A stretch of 25,573 nucleotides of DNA. It comes from a virus. The DNA lies in the IMG/VR virus record IMGVR_UViG_3300020175_000046, positions 1 to 25,573 of that record; one strand, written 5' to 3'. Position 1 is the first letter of the stretch; the number at the start of each line of letters is the position of its first letter. A program made the position numbers and the translations under genes. The notes beneath the pieces are model-generated. The model did no database searches, had not been told where the DNA came from, and saw only the letters and a list, made by a program, of their open reading frames with translations. Below are positions 24,944 to 25,573 of the stretch, piece by piece.

Positions 24944-24956
24944 AGGTTTTATTATA
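24936..24956 (-). promoter_or_regulatory. Candidate leaderless promoter with dyad over the start site
   Basis: TATAAT (24956-24951) contains the TAA stop of the 71-residue gene. It is followed at once by the perfect dyad AAAACC-TAT-GGTTTT (24950-24936), which covers the expected transcription start and ATG 24943. The dyad is well placed for an operator. No -35 box is clear. Confidence 0.4.
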
Positions 24957-25167
24957 GCTTAATTAGGAAATCTTTGTAGAGGTAATGAAGTGAAATCATT
25001 CTGTGAACAATCTCTTCTTCTAAGTTTGTGTAATCTTTAGGTAGTGTCCAAACATCCAAGATGTTATTTTTATCCACCCACATTATTTTGTTTTCGTTTA
25101 TCTTGAATCTCATAGAGTTAAAAATGTAGTCCATAGGTTTCTTTATAGTAGCACCCCCCCGAATCAT
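24952..25167 (-). CDS. Hypothetical protein, 71 residues
   Basis: An unrecognised small protein. From ATG 25167 it starts with a seven-G tract (25160-25154) that makes the first residues unusual; ATG at the 12th codon (KKPMDYIFN) may be the true start. The body is plausible as a protein: strand-like FKINENKIMWVDKNNILDVW, then a helix LEEEIVHRMISLHYLYKDFL, with codon use like its neighbours. No strong Shine-Dalgarno is seen at either start; TATAAA lies 8 nt before 25167. Function unknown. Confidence 0.5.
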   Translation of the reverse strand: MIRGGATIKKPMDYIFNSMRFKINENKIMWVDKNNILDVWTLPKDYTNLEEEIVHRMISLHYLYKDFLIKL

Positions 25168-25573
25168 TCTTGGTTTTTATACAGCGAACCCTGTGCGGAC
25201 CCGCCCAACACAAAATTTAAATACTCCGAGGATGTCCCTTTAACGGACGACTATGGTCTGACTAATCCACTCAAATGAATTTTATATTAACATCACAATC
25301 TTTCTTAAAGTCAGAGCTTGTGACTACTTGGTTATTTAAATTTAGCGCAAGTCAAAATCTATGCGAACGCGAACACAGTAAAATTTTATTTGGTACAATT
25401 ATCTTGTCCTTCTCGGACAACCCAATCCAACTCAAGCCCGGTGTATTCCGGGTACCCTAAAACTCTACTGCTACAATCCCAACTGTCCTCAGTTCTCCCA
25501 AAAGGTTATAGCATGTTGTGAAGGCGGCGAGACTAGTCCCAACTGCCTCATATAAGCCCTTAGAGGGTGACCG
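25168..25573. other. Non-coding, hairpin-rich region upstream of the packaging genes
   Basis: About 400 nt without a convincing gene. It is locally more GC-rich than the structural genes. Small hairpins include GTCC/GGAC near 25228-25242, TTGTCC/GGACAA at 25404-25420 and CCCGG/CCGGG at 25437-25452; GGTA at 25392-25395 and TACC at 25453-25456 could close the last two into one domain. The 9-mer TCCCAACTG occurs at 25477 and 25537, exactly 60 nt apart. It lies upstream of HNH and TerL, so a cos/pac site or a small RNA is possible. No tRNA arm set was found. Confidence 0.45.
25398..25425 (-). promoter_or_regulatory. Candidate promoter whose spacer is an operator-like dyad
   Basis: TTGGGT (25425-25420) and GATAAT (25403-25398) are 16 nt apart and point toward the HNH and terminase genes. 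The spacer is filled by the perfect dyad TTGTCC-GAGAA-GGACAA (25420-25404). This looks like a repressible promoter, with a leader of about 220 nt before the next gene. Confidence 0.4.

Noticed and set aside
25275-25460. A 61-codon plus-strand frame in the non-coding region
   Set aside because: No Shine-Dalgarno, no recognisable features, and it crosses several hairpins and the candidate promoter.
25230-25545. Group I intron core-like strings (GAGACTAGTCC and GACTATGGTC)
   Set aside because: The paired P3-P8 core could not be completed on either strand, and no split gene is evident.
25457-25573. Open minus-strand frame from the window edge to TAG, possibly the end of an upstream gene
   Set aside because: Codon choice (GGG, GGC, CTG, AGG, CGG) is unlike the real genes here and only 38 codons are visible. 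It cannot be judged without the sequence beyond the edge.
1-25573. Integrase, attachment sites, CRISPR array, insertion sequence
   Set aside because: None was seen; whether the phage is temperate cannot be told from this window.

Overview
The window is the head-and-tail module of a long-tailed (siphovirus-type) Caudoviricetes phage. Every convincing gene lies on the minus strand, so the natural reading direction runs from base 25573 down to base 1. The DNA is AT-rich, with Leu mostly TTA, Arg mostly AGA and Gly mostly GGT or GGA. No integrase, repressor, tRNA, insertion sequence or CRISPR array was seen. The host cannot be named. Strong Shine-Dalgarno sites are mixed with starts that have a TATAAT-like box 6-7 nt before ATG, which would suit a bacterium that uses leaderless mRNAs (for example a low-GC marine actinobacterium); that is inference.

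Layout in transcription order. 25573-25168: non-coding, hairpin-rich, with a possible promoter whose spacer is a perfect dyad. 25167-24173: small genes and an HNH endonuclease just ahead of the terminase. 24180-17653: packaging and head genes, namely TerL, an unusually long portal, prohead protease with an acidic Cys-bearing tail, and HK97-fold capsid protein, followed by a terminator-like hairpin. 17576-16669: a small Lys-rich protein and the head-tail connector. 16661-14610: a cargo cassette of three overlapping genes (HTH plus two zinc ribbons, FmdB-like zinc ribbon, AIPR-like protein) inserted in the neck module. 14587-11472: head closure, a greatly enlarged gp10-like neck protein, tail terminator and a small acidic protein. 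11388-5769: tail tube, tail assembly chaperones joined by a -1 frameshift, and a 1422-residue tape measure. 5769-1: a membrane-anchored coiled-coil protein, a 40-residue Cys-rich protein, a distal-tail-like protein and a large tail-tip protein that runs off the window.

How they work together. HNH, TerL and portal package DNA. The protease matures a shell built from the capsid protein, whose N-terminal delta domain takes the place of a separate scaffold. Connector, closure, gp10-like and terminator proteins join head to tail. The G and G-T chaperones load tail-tube subunits on the tape measure, and the distal proteins finish the tip and bind the host.

Points most worth a second look: the AIPR cassette, which has its own apparent leaderless promoter and a similar promoter-like motif at its far end; the set of leaderless-type starts; a well-formed frameshift signal (C CCA AAA followed by a 7-bp hairpin); and the enlarged portal and neck proteins.
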